From an uncultured Pseudomonadota bacterium (lineage in GTDB: Bacteria; Pseudomonadota; Gammaproteobacteria; Burkholderiales; Usitatibacteraceae), in assembly GCA_937898635.1 (NCBI GenBank), contig CALEJW010000044.1:18539-82538 (forward strand): a stretch of DNA of 64,000 nt, given 5' to 3'. The notes beneath the pieces were generated by a model. That model searched no databases. It was given only the letters and a program-made list of their open reading frames with translations, and was not told the origin of the DNA. The position numbers were made by a program, and so were the translations under genes. Below, piece by piece: positions 17,308 through 25,737 of this stretch. Position 1 is the stretch's first letter. Every line of letters begins with the position of its first letter.

Positions 17308-18380
17308 AACCGATCCGGGTCCTCATCGTCGACGACTCCCGCATGATCCGGGACGTGCTGACGCACATCCTGGCCGAGCACGCCGACATCCGGGTCGTGG
17401 GCGCGGCCGCCGACGCCTACGAGGCGCGCGACATGATCCGCGACCTCAGGCCCGACGTGATCACCCTGGACGTCGAGATGCCGCGGATGAACGGCCTGGA
17501 GTTCCTCGACCGCCTCATGCGCGCGCGCCCGACGCCGGTGGTGATGATCTCCTCCTTCACCGAGCGCGGCTCCGAGATCACCTTCCGCGCGCTCGAGCTG
17601 GGCGCGGTCGAGTTCGTCACCAAGCCCAAGCTCAACGAGGAGACGCCCGACGACTACGGCCGCCTCATCGCCGACAAGATCCGCGCCGCGGCCACCGCGA
17701 GGCTGCGCCCGCCGCGCCGGGCGCCGGCCGTGCCCCCGCCCGCGGAGGGCGCCGCTCCCGTCGTGAAGCGACCGCCCCCGCGGGGCGTGAAGACCTCGGA
17801 CCGGCTCATCGCGGTGGGCGCCTCCACGGGCGGCACCGAGGCGCTTCGCGAGTTCCTCGCGGGAATGCCCGTGGACTGCCCCGGCATCCTCGTGGTCCAG
17901 CACATGCCGGAGAACTTCACGCGCATGTTCGCCGAGCGGCTCGACGGGCTGTGCGAGATCACGGTGAAGGAGGCCGAGCACAACGATCCGGTGCTCCCCG
18001 GCCACGCCTACATCGCCCCCGGGGGCAAGCACCTCTGGGTCAAGCGCGACGAGGGGCAGCTCCTCGCCAAGCTCTCCACGGAGCCGCCGATGAACCTGCA
18101 CCGCCCGTCGGTGGACTTCCTGTTCCTGTCGGTGGCGAAGTTCGCCGGCGCGGACGCGGCCGGCGTCATCATGACGGGCATGGGACGCGACGGCGCCCAG
18201 GGGATGCTCGAGATGAAGCGGGCGGGGGCCTGGAACATCGCCCAGGACGAGCAGAGCTCCGTGATCTTCGGCATGCCCAAGGAGGCGATCGACGCCGGGG
18301 CGGTGCACGAGATCGCGCCGCTCGACCGGCTTCGCGAGCGCGTCCTCGCGCACTGGGCGCGCAAGGAGGCGGCGAAATGA
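17304..18380 (+). CDS. cheB: chemotaxis methylesterase/response regulator CheB
   Basis: A 358-residue protein with a receiver domain (phosphorylation site Asp56 in LDVEMPRMNG) and a C-terminal methylesterase domain. The catalytic triad is visible as Ser174 (GASTGG), His200 (VVQHMP) and Asp296 (GMGRDG). It removes methyl groups from, and may deamidate, MCPs after phosphorylation by CheA. The GTG start at 17304 is the only one giving the full receiver domain. It overlaps cheD by GTGA and the downstream cheW by ATGA. Confidence 0.95.
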   Translation: MKPIRVLIVDDSRMIRDVLTHILAEHADIRVVGAAADAYEARDMIRDLRPDVITLDVEMPRMNGLEFLDRLMRARPTPVVMISSFTERGSEITFRALELGAVEFVTKPKLNEETPDDYGRLIADKIRAAATARLRPPRRAPAVPPPAEGAAPVVKRPPPRGVKTSDRLIAVGASTGGTEALREFLAGMPVDCPGILVVQHMPENFTRMFAERLDGLCEITVKEAEHNDPVLPGHAYIAPGGKHLWVKRDEGQLLAKLSTEPPMNLHRPSVDFLFLSVAKFAGADAAGVIMTGMGRDGAQGMLEMKRAGAWNIAQDEQSSVIFGMPKEAIDAGAVHEIAPLDRLRERVLAHWARKEAAK

Positions 18381-18874
18381 ACGCGACCGGCGCCGTGGCG
18401 TTCCCGGCCGGGATCGGCCAGGAGGCGGGGGAGAAGGCGCAGCGCGAGTTCCTCACCTGCCGCCTGGAGTCCGAGACCTACGGGATCGACATCCTGCGGG
18501 TCCAGGAGATCCGCGAGTTCGACCGCCTCACGCGCGTGCCCCGCGTCGCCCCGTTCGTGAGGGGCGTCATCAACCTGCGCGGCGCGATCGTGCCGATCGT
18601 GGACCTGGGGCTCATGTTCGGCTTCCCCGAGCCCATCGCGCTCGAGAGCGCGAGCATCGTCGTGCTGAACGACGCGCACCGCCTCGTCGGCCTCGCGGTC
18701 ACGGCGGTTTCCGACGTGGTCGCCTTCGCCGAGGACGAGATGGCGGGCGCCCCCGAGCTCGGCCGGCGCGCCATCGACGCGGCGCTGAAGGGCATCGGCG
18801 TGCGCGAGCGCTCGAGCGTGCTGCTGCTCGACGTGGACCACCTGCTCGAGCGCCTGCGCGGGGGCGGCGAATGA
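18377..18874 (+). CDS. cheW: chemotaxis coupling protein CheW (first copy)
   Basis: A 165-residue CheW-domain protein with the conserved YGIDILRVQEIREF and RGVINLRGAIVPIVDL segments that bridge CheA and receptors. A ~25-residue N-terminal extension precedes the domain. The ATG overlaps the cheB stop (ATGA), and its stop overlaps the start of the Ser/Thr kinase gene (ATGA), so the kinase is translated from the same message. Confidence 0.93.
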   Translation: MNATGAVAFPAGIGQEAGEKAQREFLTCRLESETYGIDILRVQEIREFDRLTRVPRVAPFVRGVINLRGAIVPIVDLGLMFGFPEPIALESASIVVLNDAHRLVGLAVTAVSDVVAFAEDEMAGAPELGRRAIDAALKGIGVRERSSVLLLDVDHLLERLRGGGE

Positions 18875-20208
18875 GCCTCAAGCCCGGCATGGGGGTAGCG
18901 CCCGGCGCGGGCGTCCGGGTGCCCGAGCGCATCGGCAACTACGAGATCATGGGCATCCTCGGCCGCGGGGAGTCGGCCACGATCTACCTCGGGCGCGAGC
19001 TCTTCCCGGCGCGCGAGGTGGCGATCAAGGTGTACGACGCCTCGCTCCTCGCTTCCGACGACCGGGCCCTCTTCCGCTCGCTCTTCCTGAAGGAGCTGCT
19101 CCTCGCGAGGAAGCTCTCGCACCCGAACATCACCCAGGTCTACGACGGGGCGGCCGACGACGAGCGCGCCTACATCGTGATGGAGTACGCCCAGTCCGGG
19201 AGCCTCGACCGCTACTGCGTCCCCGAGGGGCTGCTCGAGCCGCAGCGGGTCGCGCAGCTCCTGGAGCGCGTGTGCGACGCGCTGAACTACGCCAACGCCC
19301 ACGGCGTGATCCACCGCGACCTGAAGCCGGCCAACCTCCTCCTGGGCGCCGACGGGGAGCCGAAGGTGGCCGACTTCGGCGTCGCGCTCACGCAGTTCGG
19401 GTTCGACACGACGCGGGGCCTGCAGGTGGGCTCGCCGGCCTACATGGCGCCGGAGCAGGTCGAGCGCCAGCCGGCGTCGATCAAGACCGACATCTATTCC
19501 CTGGGCATCGTGATGTACAAGATGCTCACGGCCTCGCTGCCCTTCCCGCCGGACTCGCCCGCCGCCCTCGCCACGCGGATCCTGCTGGGGAACCTTCCCG
19601 CGCCGAGCGCGGCGCGGCGGGACCTGCCGAAGCTCTTCGACGACATCTTCGCCCGCGCGACGGCCCGGGACCCGGCGCTGCGCTACGCCCGCTGGGAGGA
19701 CTTCGCCGCGGACCTGCGCAGGATCGCGGTGCCGGCGGGCGAGGCGGGCAGCGCGAGCGAGCGCCTCGCGCAGATTCGCTCGCTGCCCTTCTTCCGCGGC
19801 TTCACGCCCGCCACGCTCGAGGAGATGCTGCCGATGGGCCGCTGGTTCGACGTCCGGGCGGGCTCGGAGCTCGTCGGCGAGGAGGACCCGGGCTACTCGT
19901 TCTTCGTCCTGGTGCGCGGCCAGATGCGCTCGACGCGCAAGGGGACGCTCCTCGCGATCCACGGCGCCGGGCAGTCGCTGGCGGAGACCTCGTTCCTGCG
20001 CCGCTCGGGCACGCGGCGCTTCAGCACGCTCGCGGCCGTCACCGACTGCACGGTGATCGAGTTCGACCCGGACGTGCTCTGGCTCGCCTCGCCCGGATGC
20101 CTCCAGCACTTCCACCAGGCGCTGCTCGCGAGCATGGCCGAGCGCCTCGTGAACGCCGAGGGCGCGCTCGCCGAGCTCATGACGCAGAAGAGCGTCACCC
20201 TTTTCTGA
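18871..20208 (+). CDS. eukaryotic-like Ser/Thr protein kinase with C-terminal cyclic-nucleotide-binding-like domain
   Basis: A 445-residue cytoplasmic protein. Residues ~23-285 form a complete Hanks-type kinase domain: GRGESATIYLG (glycine loop), VAIKVYD (ATP lysine), HRDLKPANLLL (catalytic loop), VADFG (metal) and SPAYMAPEQ. Residues ~300-420 resemble a cyclic-nucleotide-binding domain (FFRGFTPATLEEML, then YSFFVLVRGQMR). The C terminus is SVTLF. There is no membrane segment. All catalytic residues are present, so activity is expected. Placement between cheW and an MCP, with ATGA coupling, suggests that it feeds a nucleotide- or ligand-dependent signal into this chemosensory pathway; the FHA protein at 11959-12747 is a likely reader. 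Confidence 0.9.
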   Translation: MSLKPGMGVAPGAGVRVPERIGNYEIMGILGRGESATIYLGRELFPAREVAIKVYDASLLASDDRALFRSLFLKELLLARKLSHPNITQVYDGAADDERAYIVMEYAQSGSLDRYCVPEGLLEPQRVAQLLERVCDALNYANAHGVIHRDLKPANLLLGADGEPKVADFGVALTQFGFDTTRGLQVGSPAYMAPEQVERQPASIKTDIYSLGIVMYKMLTASLPFPPDSPAALATRILLGNLPAPSAARRDLPKLFDDIFARATARDPALRYARWEDFAADLRRIAVPAGEAGSASERLAQIRSLPFFRGFTPATLEEMLPMGRWFDVRAGSELVGEEDPGYSFFVLVRGQMRSTRKGTLLAIHGAGQSLAETSFLRRSGTRRFSTLAAVTDCTVIEFDPDVLWLASPGCLQHFHQALLASMAERLVNAEGALAELMTQKSVTLF

Positions 20209-20243
20209 CCCGACCCATCCCCGCCCCCGCCGGTGCCCACGAC

Positions 20244-21893
20244 ATGAAATTCTCCGGACTGCAGTTCAAGGTGCTCGCGCTGGTCGCGGGGGCGATGTTC
20301 GTCTCGCTCGGGATCGCGGTCTACTCCCTCTACCGCGTCTACGACACCACGCGCGACCTGGACCGGATCTCGCGGCTCGACTCGCAGACGCAGCAGGGGA
20401 TCCTGCGCGCCACGGTCGCGTTCAAGATCCAGGTCCAGGAGTGGAAGAACGTCCTGCTGCGCGGCAAGGACGCGCTCGCGCTGGACAGGCACTGGAAGGC
20501 CTTCGCGGAGCGGGAAAGCGAGGTCCGCGACCTGGTGCGCAAGGCCCGCGCCTCGGCCACCGACGGGCAGATCCGCGAGGCGCTGGAGCGCTTCGAGCGC
20601 TCGCACGCGGAGCTGGGGGAGCGCTACCGCGCCGGCCTGAAGACCTTCCGCGAGAGCGGGGCGGACCCGGTCGCGGGCGACCGGTCGGTGGCCGGCATCG
20701 ACCGGGCGCCCACCGCCGCGCTCGTGGACGCGGAGGCGCTCGCCGCCCGCGGCGGCGAGGGGCGCATCGCCGGGACGGTGAAGGACGCCGCCGAGGCCTT
20801 CACGCTCGCCCTCGTCTTCACCATCGCCGTCATGCTGGCCGCGATCGTCGTGACCGGGATCTTCCTGCGCCGCCTCGTGCTCGCCCCGATCGGCGCGGCC
20901 GCGGGATTCTCCGAGCGGATCGCCGAGGGCGACCTCACGGTCGCGATCCACGCCCGCAGCGGCGACGAGATCGGGCAGCTCCTCGGGGCCATGGACCGCA
21001 TGAAGGGATCGCTCGCCGACGTCGTGGGCAAGGTCCGCGTGGCCGCCGAGTCCGTCGTCACGGCCTCCAGCCAGGTGGCGGCCGGCACCACGGACCTCTC
21101 GCAGCGCACCGAGGAGCAGGCTTCGAGCCTCGAGGAGACGGCGGCGAGCATGGAGGAGCTCTCCAGCACCGTGAAGCAGAACGCCGACAACGCGCGCACC
21201 GCCGACGAGCTCTCGCGCGGCGCCTCCCAGCGGGCCGAGCAGGGCGGGGCGGAGGTCGTGCGCATGGTGGTCACGATGAGCGAGATCAGCAACAGCGCCG
21301 CGCGCATCGCGGAGATCATCTCCGTCATCGACGCGATCGCCTTCCAGACCAACATCCTCGCGCTCAACGCCGCGGTCGAGGCGGCCCGGGCGGGGGAGCA
21401 GGGCCGCGGCTTCGCGGTCGTGGCCGCCGAGGTGCGCTCCCTCGCGCACCGCAGCGCCCAGGCGGCCAAGGAGATCAAGGACCTCATCGCCGACTCGCTC
21501 CAGAAGGTGGACACCGGCATGCACCAGGTCGAGCAGGCCGGCGACACGATCCAGGCGCTCGTCATCGACGTGAAGCAGGTGAGCGACCTCATGCGCTCGA
21601 TCGCGGAAGCCTCCGCCGAGCAGAGCCGCGGCGTGCAGCAGGTGAACAAGACGGTCACGGAGATGGACAAGGTGGTGCAGCAGAACGCATCCGCGGTGCA
21701 GCAGTCGGCCTCGGCGGCGGAAGGCATGCGCCTGCAGGCGGAGGCGCTGCTGCGCGCGGTGAGCGCCTTCCGCGTCTCCACCGGCGGGGTGCCGGGCGCG
21801 TCGCTGCCGGCGGCGGCCGGGCCGCGGCCGCTGGCCATCACGGGCCGCCGGGAGCGGGGCGACGCGCCCGGCGACCAGTGGGAAGAGTTCTGA
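20244..21893 (+). CDS. methyl-accepting chemotaxis protein (second copy) with C-terminal tether
   Basis: A 549-residue receptor with membrane segments at ~10-30 and ~190-213, a ~155-residue periplasmic region, a HAMP domain and a signalling coiled coil with [19 protein letters not shown] at the tip. It ends in DQWEEF, again a WxxF pentapeptide for CheR/CheB docking. The cytoplasmic part closely resembles the MCP at 9273-10973, but the periplasmic region differs, implying a different ligand. The ATG at 20244 directly precedes the first membrane helix. Confidence 0.93.
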   Translation: MKFSGLQFKVLALVAGAMFVSLGIAVYSLYRVYDTTRDLDRISRLDSQTQQGILRATVAFKIQVQEWKNVLLRGKDALALDRHWKAFAERESEVRDLVRKARASATDGQIREALERFERSHAELGERYRAGLKTFRESGADPVAGDRSVAGIDRAPTAALVDAEALAARGGEGRIAGTVKDAAEAFTLALVFTIAVMLAAIVVTGIFLRRLVLAPIGAAAGFSERIAEGDLTVAIHARSGDEIGQLLGAMDRMKGSLADVVGKVRVAAESVVTASSQVAAGTTDLSQRTEEQASSLEETAASMEELSSTVKQNADNARTADELSRGASQRAEQGGAEVVRMVVTMSEISNSAARIAEIISVIDAIAFQTNILALNAAVEAARAGEQGRGFAVVAAEVRSLAHRSAQAAKEIKDLIADSLQKVDTGMHQVEQAGDTIQALVIDVKQVSDLMRSIAEASAEQSRGVQQVNKTVTEMDKVVQQNASAVQQSASAAEGMRLQAEALLRAVSAFRVSTGGVPGASLPAAAGPRPLAITGRRERGDAPGDQWEEF

Positions 21894-21927
21894 GCGGCGA
21901 GCGGGCCGCGTCGAAAGCGAGCGGGCG

Positions 21928-22434
21928 ATGAACACCAGCGTGAAGAAATCGGCGGGCGGCAAGACCCGGGAAGTGCTCGTCTTCGTCCTGGGGGGCGAGG
22001 AGTACGGCGTGGACATCCTCAAGGTCCAGGAGATCCGCGGCTACGACAAGGTCACGCCCATCCCGTCGGCGCCCGGGTTCCTCAAGGGCGTCTTCAACCT
22101 CCGGGGCACCATCGTCCCGGTGATCGACATGCGCCTGAAGTTCGGGCTCGCGCAGGCGAGCTACGACGATCTCACCGTGGTGGTGATCCTGCGCATCGGC
22201 GCGCGCGTCATCGGCCTCGTGGTGGACGGCGTGTCCGACGTGGTCGAGCTCACCGAGGACGAGGTGAGGCCCGCGCCGGCGCTCGGCAGCCTCGTGGACC
22301 ACGCCTTCCTCGCCGGCGTGGCGACCCAGGAGTCGCGCATGGTGCTGCTGCTCGACATCGAGAAGCTCCTGTCGAGCGGCGACCTGAACCTGCTCGACGA
22401 GGCCGCCGCCCTCGCCCCGCCCGGGACCTCGTGA
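21928..22434 (+). CDS. chemotaxis coupling protein CheW (second copy)
   Basis: A 168-residue CheW-domain protein (YGVDILKVQEIRGYDKVTPI, FLKGVFNLRGTIVPVIDM). It lacks the long N-terminal extension of the first copy and instead has a ~15-residue basic leader and a C-terminal tail. Two CheW proteins in one cluster suggest different receptor classes or mixed arrays. Its stop overlaps the GTG start of the next gene (GTGA). Confidence 0.92.
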   Translation: MNTSVKKSAGGKTREVLVFVLGGEEYGVDILKVQEIRGYDKVTPIPSAPGFLKGVFNLRGTIVPVIDMRLKFGLAQASYDDLTVVVILRIGARVIGLVVDGVSDVVELTEDEVRPAPALGSLVDHAFLAGVATQESRMVLLLDIEKLLSSGDLNLLDEAAALAPPGTS

Positions 22435-23738
22435 AGCGGCTCCTCGCCTTCGCGGCCGCGCACCCCTCGCTCCTCGCGGCGCTGGTGGTCGTCTTCTTCC
22501 TGCCGTGGCTGTGGATGGCGTTCCTCGTGCCCACGTGGGCGCTCCTCATCTCGCTCCTGCTCGTGCCCGTGGCGGCGTTCACCGCCGTCGCGCTGGTGGT
22601 GCGCGACATCGCCCCGGACGAGGAGGCCGGCGCGGGGACGGGCGACGGGGAGGACGGCTCGCTCAAGTGGCGCAAGCGCACGCGCCTCTTCCAGCAGGTG
22701 CTGATCGGCGTGGACAGCATGCTCGAGCGCTGGGACGCCGCCGCGAAGGTGAACAGCGACAAGCTGCGGGCCGTGTCGGAGTCCGTGGACGAGGTGATCC
22801 AGGTGACGGAAGCCGCGGTGAGCGAGATCAGCCGCAACTTCCGCGTCGTGGTGGCCAAGGCGCACCAGCAGACCGAGGCCGCGACCTCGCTCCTGCGCCG
22901 CGACGAGAACGGCACGGGCATCCTGTCGCTGCCCGACTTCATCAAGTCCTACGACGACCAGCTGGTGAACGTCGCTTCCCACATGACGCGCTTCTCGGAG
23001 GCCGCCGACGAGATGGCGCGCCACCAGAAGCGCGTGACCGAGCACGCCCGCATCATGGAGCAGACGATCGACGAGCTGCGCGACATGGCCTCGCAGATCT
23101 CGCGCATCGCCCTGGACGGGTCGGTCGCGATGACCACGCAGACCCTCAACCCGCGCGACTTCATCGAGATGACGGACCGCATCCGCGCCATCAGCGCCCA
23201 CGCCCACGAGCTCACCCGCAAGACCCGCCAGGGGCTCGAATCCATCGGCAACGAGGTGCGCGAGGGCAACAAGCGCACCACGCTCGTGGCGGAGACGGCG
23301 CGCAAGGCGGTCGAGGTCGCCCGCGCCGAGATCGGCATGCTCAAGGCGGCCACCATCGAGCAGACGGGAAAGGTCGAGGAGACGCTGCAGCACATCAACG
23401 ACCTGAGCGTGGAGATCCAGGCCGAGATCGACCACATCATCGTCGCGATGCAGTTCCAGGACATCACCCGGCAGAAGCTCGAGCGCCTGCACAAGCCGAG
23501 CGTGGACGCGACCACGGCCTCGCTCTCGACGCTCTCCCACGAGACGCGGGCGATGCTGCAGCGCGACCTGTACCGCGCGGTGCGCGCCTACGCGGAGAGC
23601 GCCATCCCGCCCCCCGGGCGGGAGGAGGGCGGCGCGGCCCGGGGACTCGACCGGGCTGCCGAGCACGAGGCCGCGGCCCCCGCCGGGAAGGCCCCGCCGG
23701 ACAAGGACGCCGGCGAGCGAAAGGCCGAGCTTTTCTAG
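22431..23738 (+). CDS. membrane-anchored coiled-coil protein with CheZ-like FQDxTxQ motif
   Basis: A 435-residue protein with two N-terminal hydrophobic segments (residues ~13-33 and ~36-57) and a long cytoplasmic helical region reminiscent of MCP coiled coils. The conserved MCP tip and a HAMP domain are absent. At 341-349 it reads QFQDITRQK, very close to the CheZ active-site sequence FQDLTGQ, with Asp344 and Gln348 at the D-x-x-x-Q spacing. The C terminus is KAELF after a charged, Pro-rich linker. I infer a membrane-bound phosphatase or scaffold for CheY. The GTG start overlaps the stop of cheW2. It is the last gene of the chemotaxis cluster. Confidence 0.6.
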   Translation: MKRLLAFAAAHPSLLAALVVVFFLPWLWMAFLVPTWALLISLLLVPVAAFTAVALVVRDIAPDEEAGAGTGDGEDGSLKWRKRTRLFQQVLIGVDSMLERWDAAAKVNSDKLRAVSESVDEVIQVTEAAVSEISRNFRVVVAKAHQQTEAATSLLRRDENGTGILSLPDFIKSYDDQLVNVASHMTRFSEAADEMARHQKRVTEHARIMEQTIDELRDMASQISRIALDGSVAMTTQTLNPRDFIEMTDRIRAISAHAHELTRKTRQGLESIGNEVREGNKRTTLVAETARKAVEVARAEIGMLKAATIEQTGKVEETLQHINDLSVEIQAEIDHIIVAMQFQDITRQKLERLHKPSVDATTASLSTLSHETRAMLQRDLYRAVRAYAESAIPPPGREEGGAARGLDRAAEHEAAAPAGKAPPDKDAGERKAELF

Positions 23739-23783
23739 GGGAATTCGGCGCGGCGCGGATTCCGGCGCTCGCCCGCGGGCCGG

Positions 23784-23789
23784 TATACT
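23784..23789 (+). promoter_or_regulatory. -10-like TATACT upstream of the oxidoreductase operon
   Basis: TATACT, one mismatch from TATAAT, lies 107 bp before the GltD-like gene in a 157-bp gap after the chemotaxis cluster. No good -35 box is visible. The gap probably starts the three-gene oxidoreductase transcript. Confidence 0.35.
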
Positions 23790-23895
23790 CCCCGGACTGC
23801 AGGTCGCCCCGACGCCGCCCGATCCCGCTTGCGCAGCCAACCGCAACGGTTCCCGGTGGCGCTTCGCCGGGGCGGCGCCGAGGAGACGCAACACC

Positions 23896-25737
23896 TTGAA
23901 GCCGACCGACATCGGGGCCCCCGAGTACTTCCACAAGGTGGTCGATTGCCAGTGGGCCTGCCCCGCCCATACCCCCGTGCCCGAGTACATCCGGCTCATC
24001 GCGCAGGGGCGCTATTCCGATGCCTACATGGTCAACTGGGAGTCGAACGTCTTCCCCGGCATCCTCGGGCGGACCTGCGACCGGCCCTGCGAGCCCGCCT
24101 GCCGTCGCGGCCGGGTCGAGGAGAACCAGGGCGAGAAGCCCGAGCCCGTCGCGATCTGCCGCCTGAAGCGCGTCGCCGCGGACTACAAGGACGACATCCG
24201 CGCGCGCCTGCCGCGTCCCGCGGCGAAGAAGAACGGCAAGCGCGTGGCCTGCGTGGGCGCCGGGCCCGCCTCGCTCACGGTCGCGCGCGACCTCGCGCCG
24301 CTCGGCTACCACGTCACGGTCTTCGACGCCGACCCGCGCGCCGGCGGCATGATCCGCACCCAGATCCCGCGCTTCCGGCTCCCGGAGAGCGTGATCGACG
24401 AGGAGGTGGGCTACATCCTCGACCTGGGCGTGGACTTCCGGCCCAACCACCGCGTGGAATCCCTCAAGGATCTGCTCGGGCAGGGCTACGACGCCGTGTT
24501 CGTCGGCTCCGGCGCGCCGCGCGGGCGCGACCTCGAGCTTCCCGGGCGGGCGGAGGCGGCCAGGCACGTCCACGTGGGCATCGAGTGGCTCGCCTCGGTC
24601 TCCTTCGGGCACGTCACGCAGGTGGGCCGGCGCGTGATCGTCCTGGGCGGGGGCAACACCGCGATGGACTGCTGCCGCACCGCCAGGCGCCTGGGCGGCG
24701 AGGACGTGAAGGTGATCGTGCGCTCCGGGTTCGAGGAGATGAAGGCGAGCCCGTGGGAGAAGGAGGACGCGATGCACGAGGGGATCCCGATCCTCAACTT
24801 CCTCGTGCCGCTCGCCTTCACCCACGAGGACGGCCGCCTCACGGGCATGCGCTTCCAGAAGGTGAAGGCCGTCCGGGACGGGCGCGGGCGCCGCTCGCTG
24901 GTCCCCACGGGCGAGCCGGACCCGCACTTCGAGTGCGACGAGGTCCTGGTGGCCGTGGGCCAGGAGAACGCCTTCCCGTGGATCGAGCGCGACGCCGGCC
25001 TCGACTTCGACGAGCACGGCATGCCGGTGCTCGACGCGGTGACGCTGCAGTCGACGGCTCCGGGCGTCTTCTTCGGCGGCGACGCGGCCCTCGGGCCCAA
25101 GAACATCATCTGGGCCGTGGCCCACGGGCACGAGGCGGCGATCTCGATCGACCGCTACTGCCACGGCGAGGACGTCTCGGTGCGCCCGCCGCCGCTCACG
25201 ACGCTCGTGTCCCAGAAGATGGGCATCCACGAGTGGATCTACGACAACCAGATCGTCCCCGACGCGAGGAACCGCGTGCCGCTGAAGGAGCTCACGATCG
25301 CGCTGAAGGACCTGCGCCAGGAGGTGGAGCTCGGCTTCGACCCGGAACTCGCCTGGAAGGAGGCGCAGCGCTGCCTCAACTGCGACGTGCAGACCGTGTT
25401 CGCGCCGAGGCTGTGCATCGAGTGCGACGCCTGCGTGGACATCTGCCCCATGGACTGCATCACCTTCACCGCCGACGGGGAGGAGGCCGAGGTGCGCGCG
25501 CGGCTGAGCGCCCCGGCCCGCGACCTCTCGCAGGACCTCTACGTGGGCGCGGGACTCGCCACCGGCCGGATCATGGCGAAGGACGAGGACGTGTGCCTGC
25601 ACTGCGGGCTGTGCGCCGAGCGCTGCCCCACGGGCGCCTGGGACATGAAGAAGTTCTACCTCGAGATGGCCCACGCCGGCCCGGGGTGCCGCGCGGGCGC
25701 CGCGCCGCGGGAAGAGCGCGCGGGGGCGCCGGCATGA
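23896..25737 (+). CDS. GltD-like NAD(P)/FAD oxidoreductase with 4Fe-4S domains, partner of the 2-oxoacid oxidoreductase
   Basis: A 613-residue cytoplasmic flavoprotein. The N-terminal Fe-S helical domain (CQWACPAHTPV, then CDRPCEPACRRG) precedes an FAD site (CVGAGPASLTVARDL) and an NAD(P) site (VLGGGNTAMDCCRTARRLG), as in the glutamate synthase small subunit. Unlike GltD it adds a C-terminal ferredoxin module with CIECDACVDICPMDC and CLHCGLCAERCPTGA. No glutamate synthase large subunit is near; instead it overlaps the 2-oxoacid oxidoreductase alpha gene by ATGA. Known 2-oxoglutarate oxidoreductases of anaerobic aromatic degraders have a comparable NADP-linked third subunit (KorC type), so I infer electron transfer between ferredoxin and NADP(H). 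Confidence 0.82.
   Translation: MKPTDIGAPEYFHKVVDCQWACPAHTPVPEYIRLIAQGRYSDAYMVNWESNVFPGILGRTCDRPCEPACRRGRVEENQGEKPEPVAICRLKRVAADYKDDIRARLPRPAAKKNGKRVACVGAGPASLTVARDLAPLGYHVTVFDADPRAGGMIRTQIPRFRLPESVIDEEVGYILDLGVDFRPNHRVESLKDLLGQGYDAVFVGSGAPRGRDLELPGRAEAARHVHVGIEWLASVSFGHVTQVGRRVIVLGGGNTAMDCCRTARRLGGEDVKVIVRSGFEEMKASPWEKEDAMHEGIPILNFLVPLAFTHEDGRLTGMRFQKVKAVRDGRGRRSLVPTGEPDPHFECDEVLVAVGQENAFPWIERDAGLDFDEHGMPVLDAVTLQSTAPGVFFGGDAALGPKNIIWAVAHGHEAAISIDRYCHGEDVSVRPPPLTTLVSQKMGIHEWIYDNQIVPDARNRVPLKELTIALKDLRQEVELGFDPELAWKEAQRCLNCDVQTVFAPRLCIECDACVDICPMDCITFTADGEEAEVRARLSAPARDLSQDLYVGAGLATGRIMAKDEDVCLHCGLCAERCPTGAWDMKKFYLEMAHAGPGCRAGAAPREERAGAPA

Noticed and set aside
22431..23738. Annotation as a methyl-accepting chemotaxis protein.
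   Set aside because: It has coiled coils and two membrane segments but lacks the conserved receptor tip sequence and a HAMP domain.
23896..25737. Annotation as plain GltD.
   Set aside because: It carries an additional C-terminal double-cluster ferredoxin module and overlaps the 2-oxoacid oxidoreductase gene, so the GltD fold alone is not the function.
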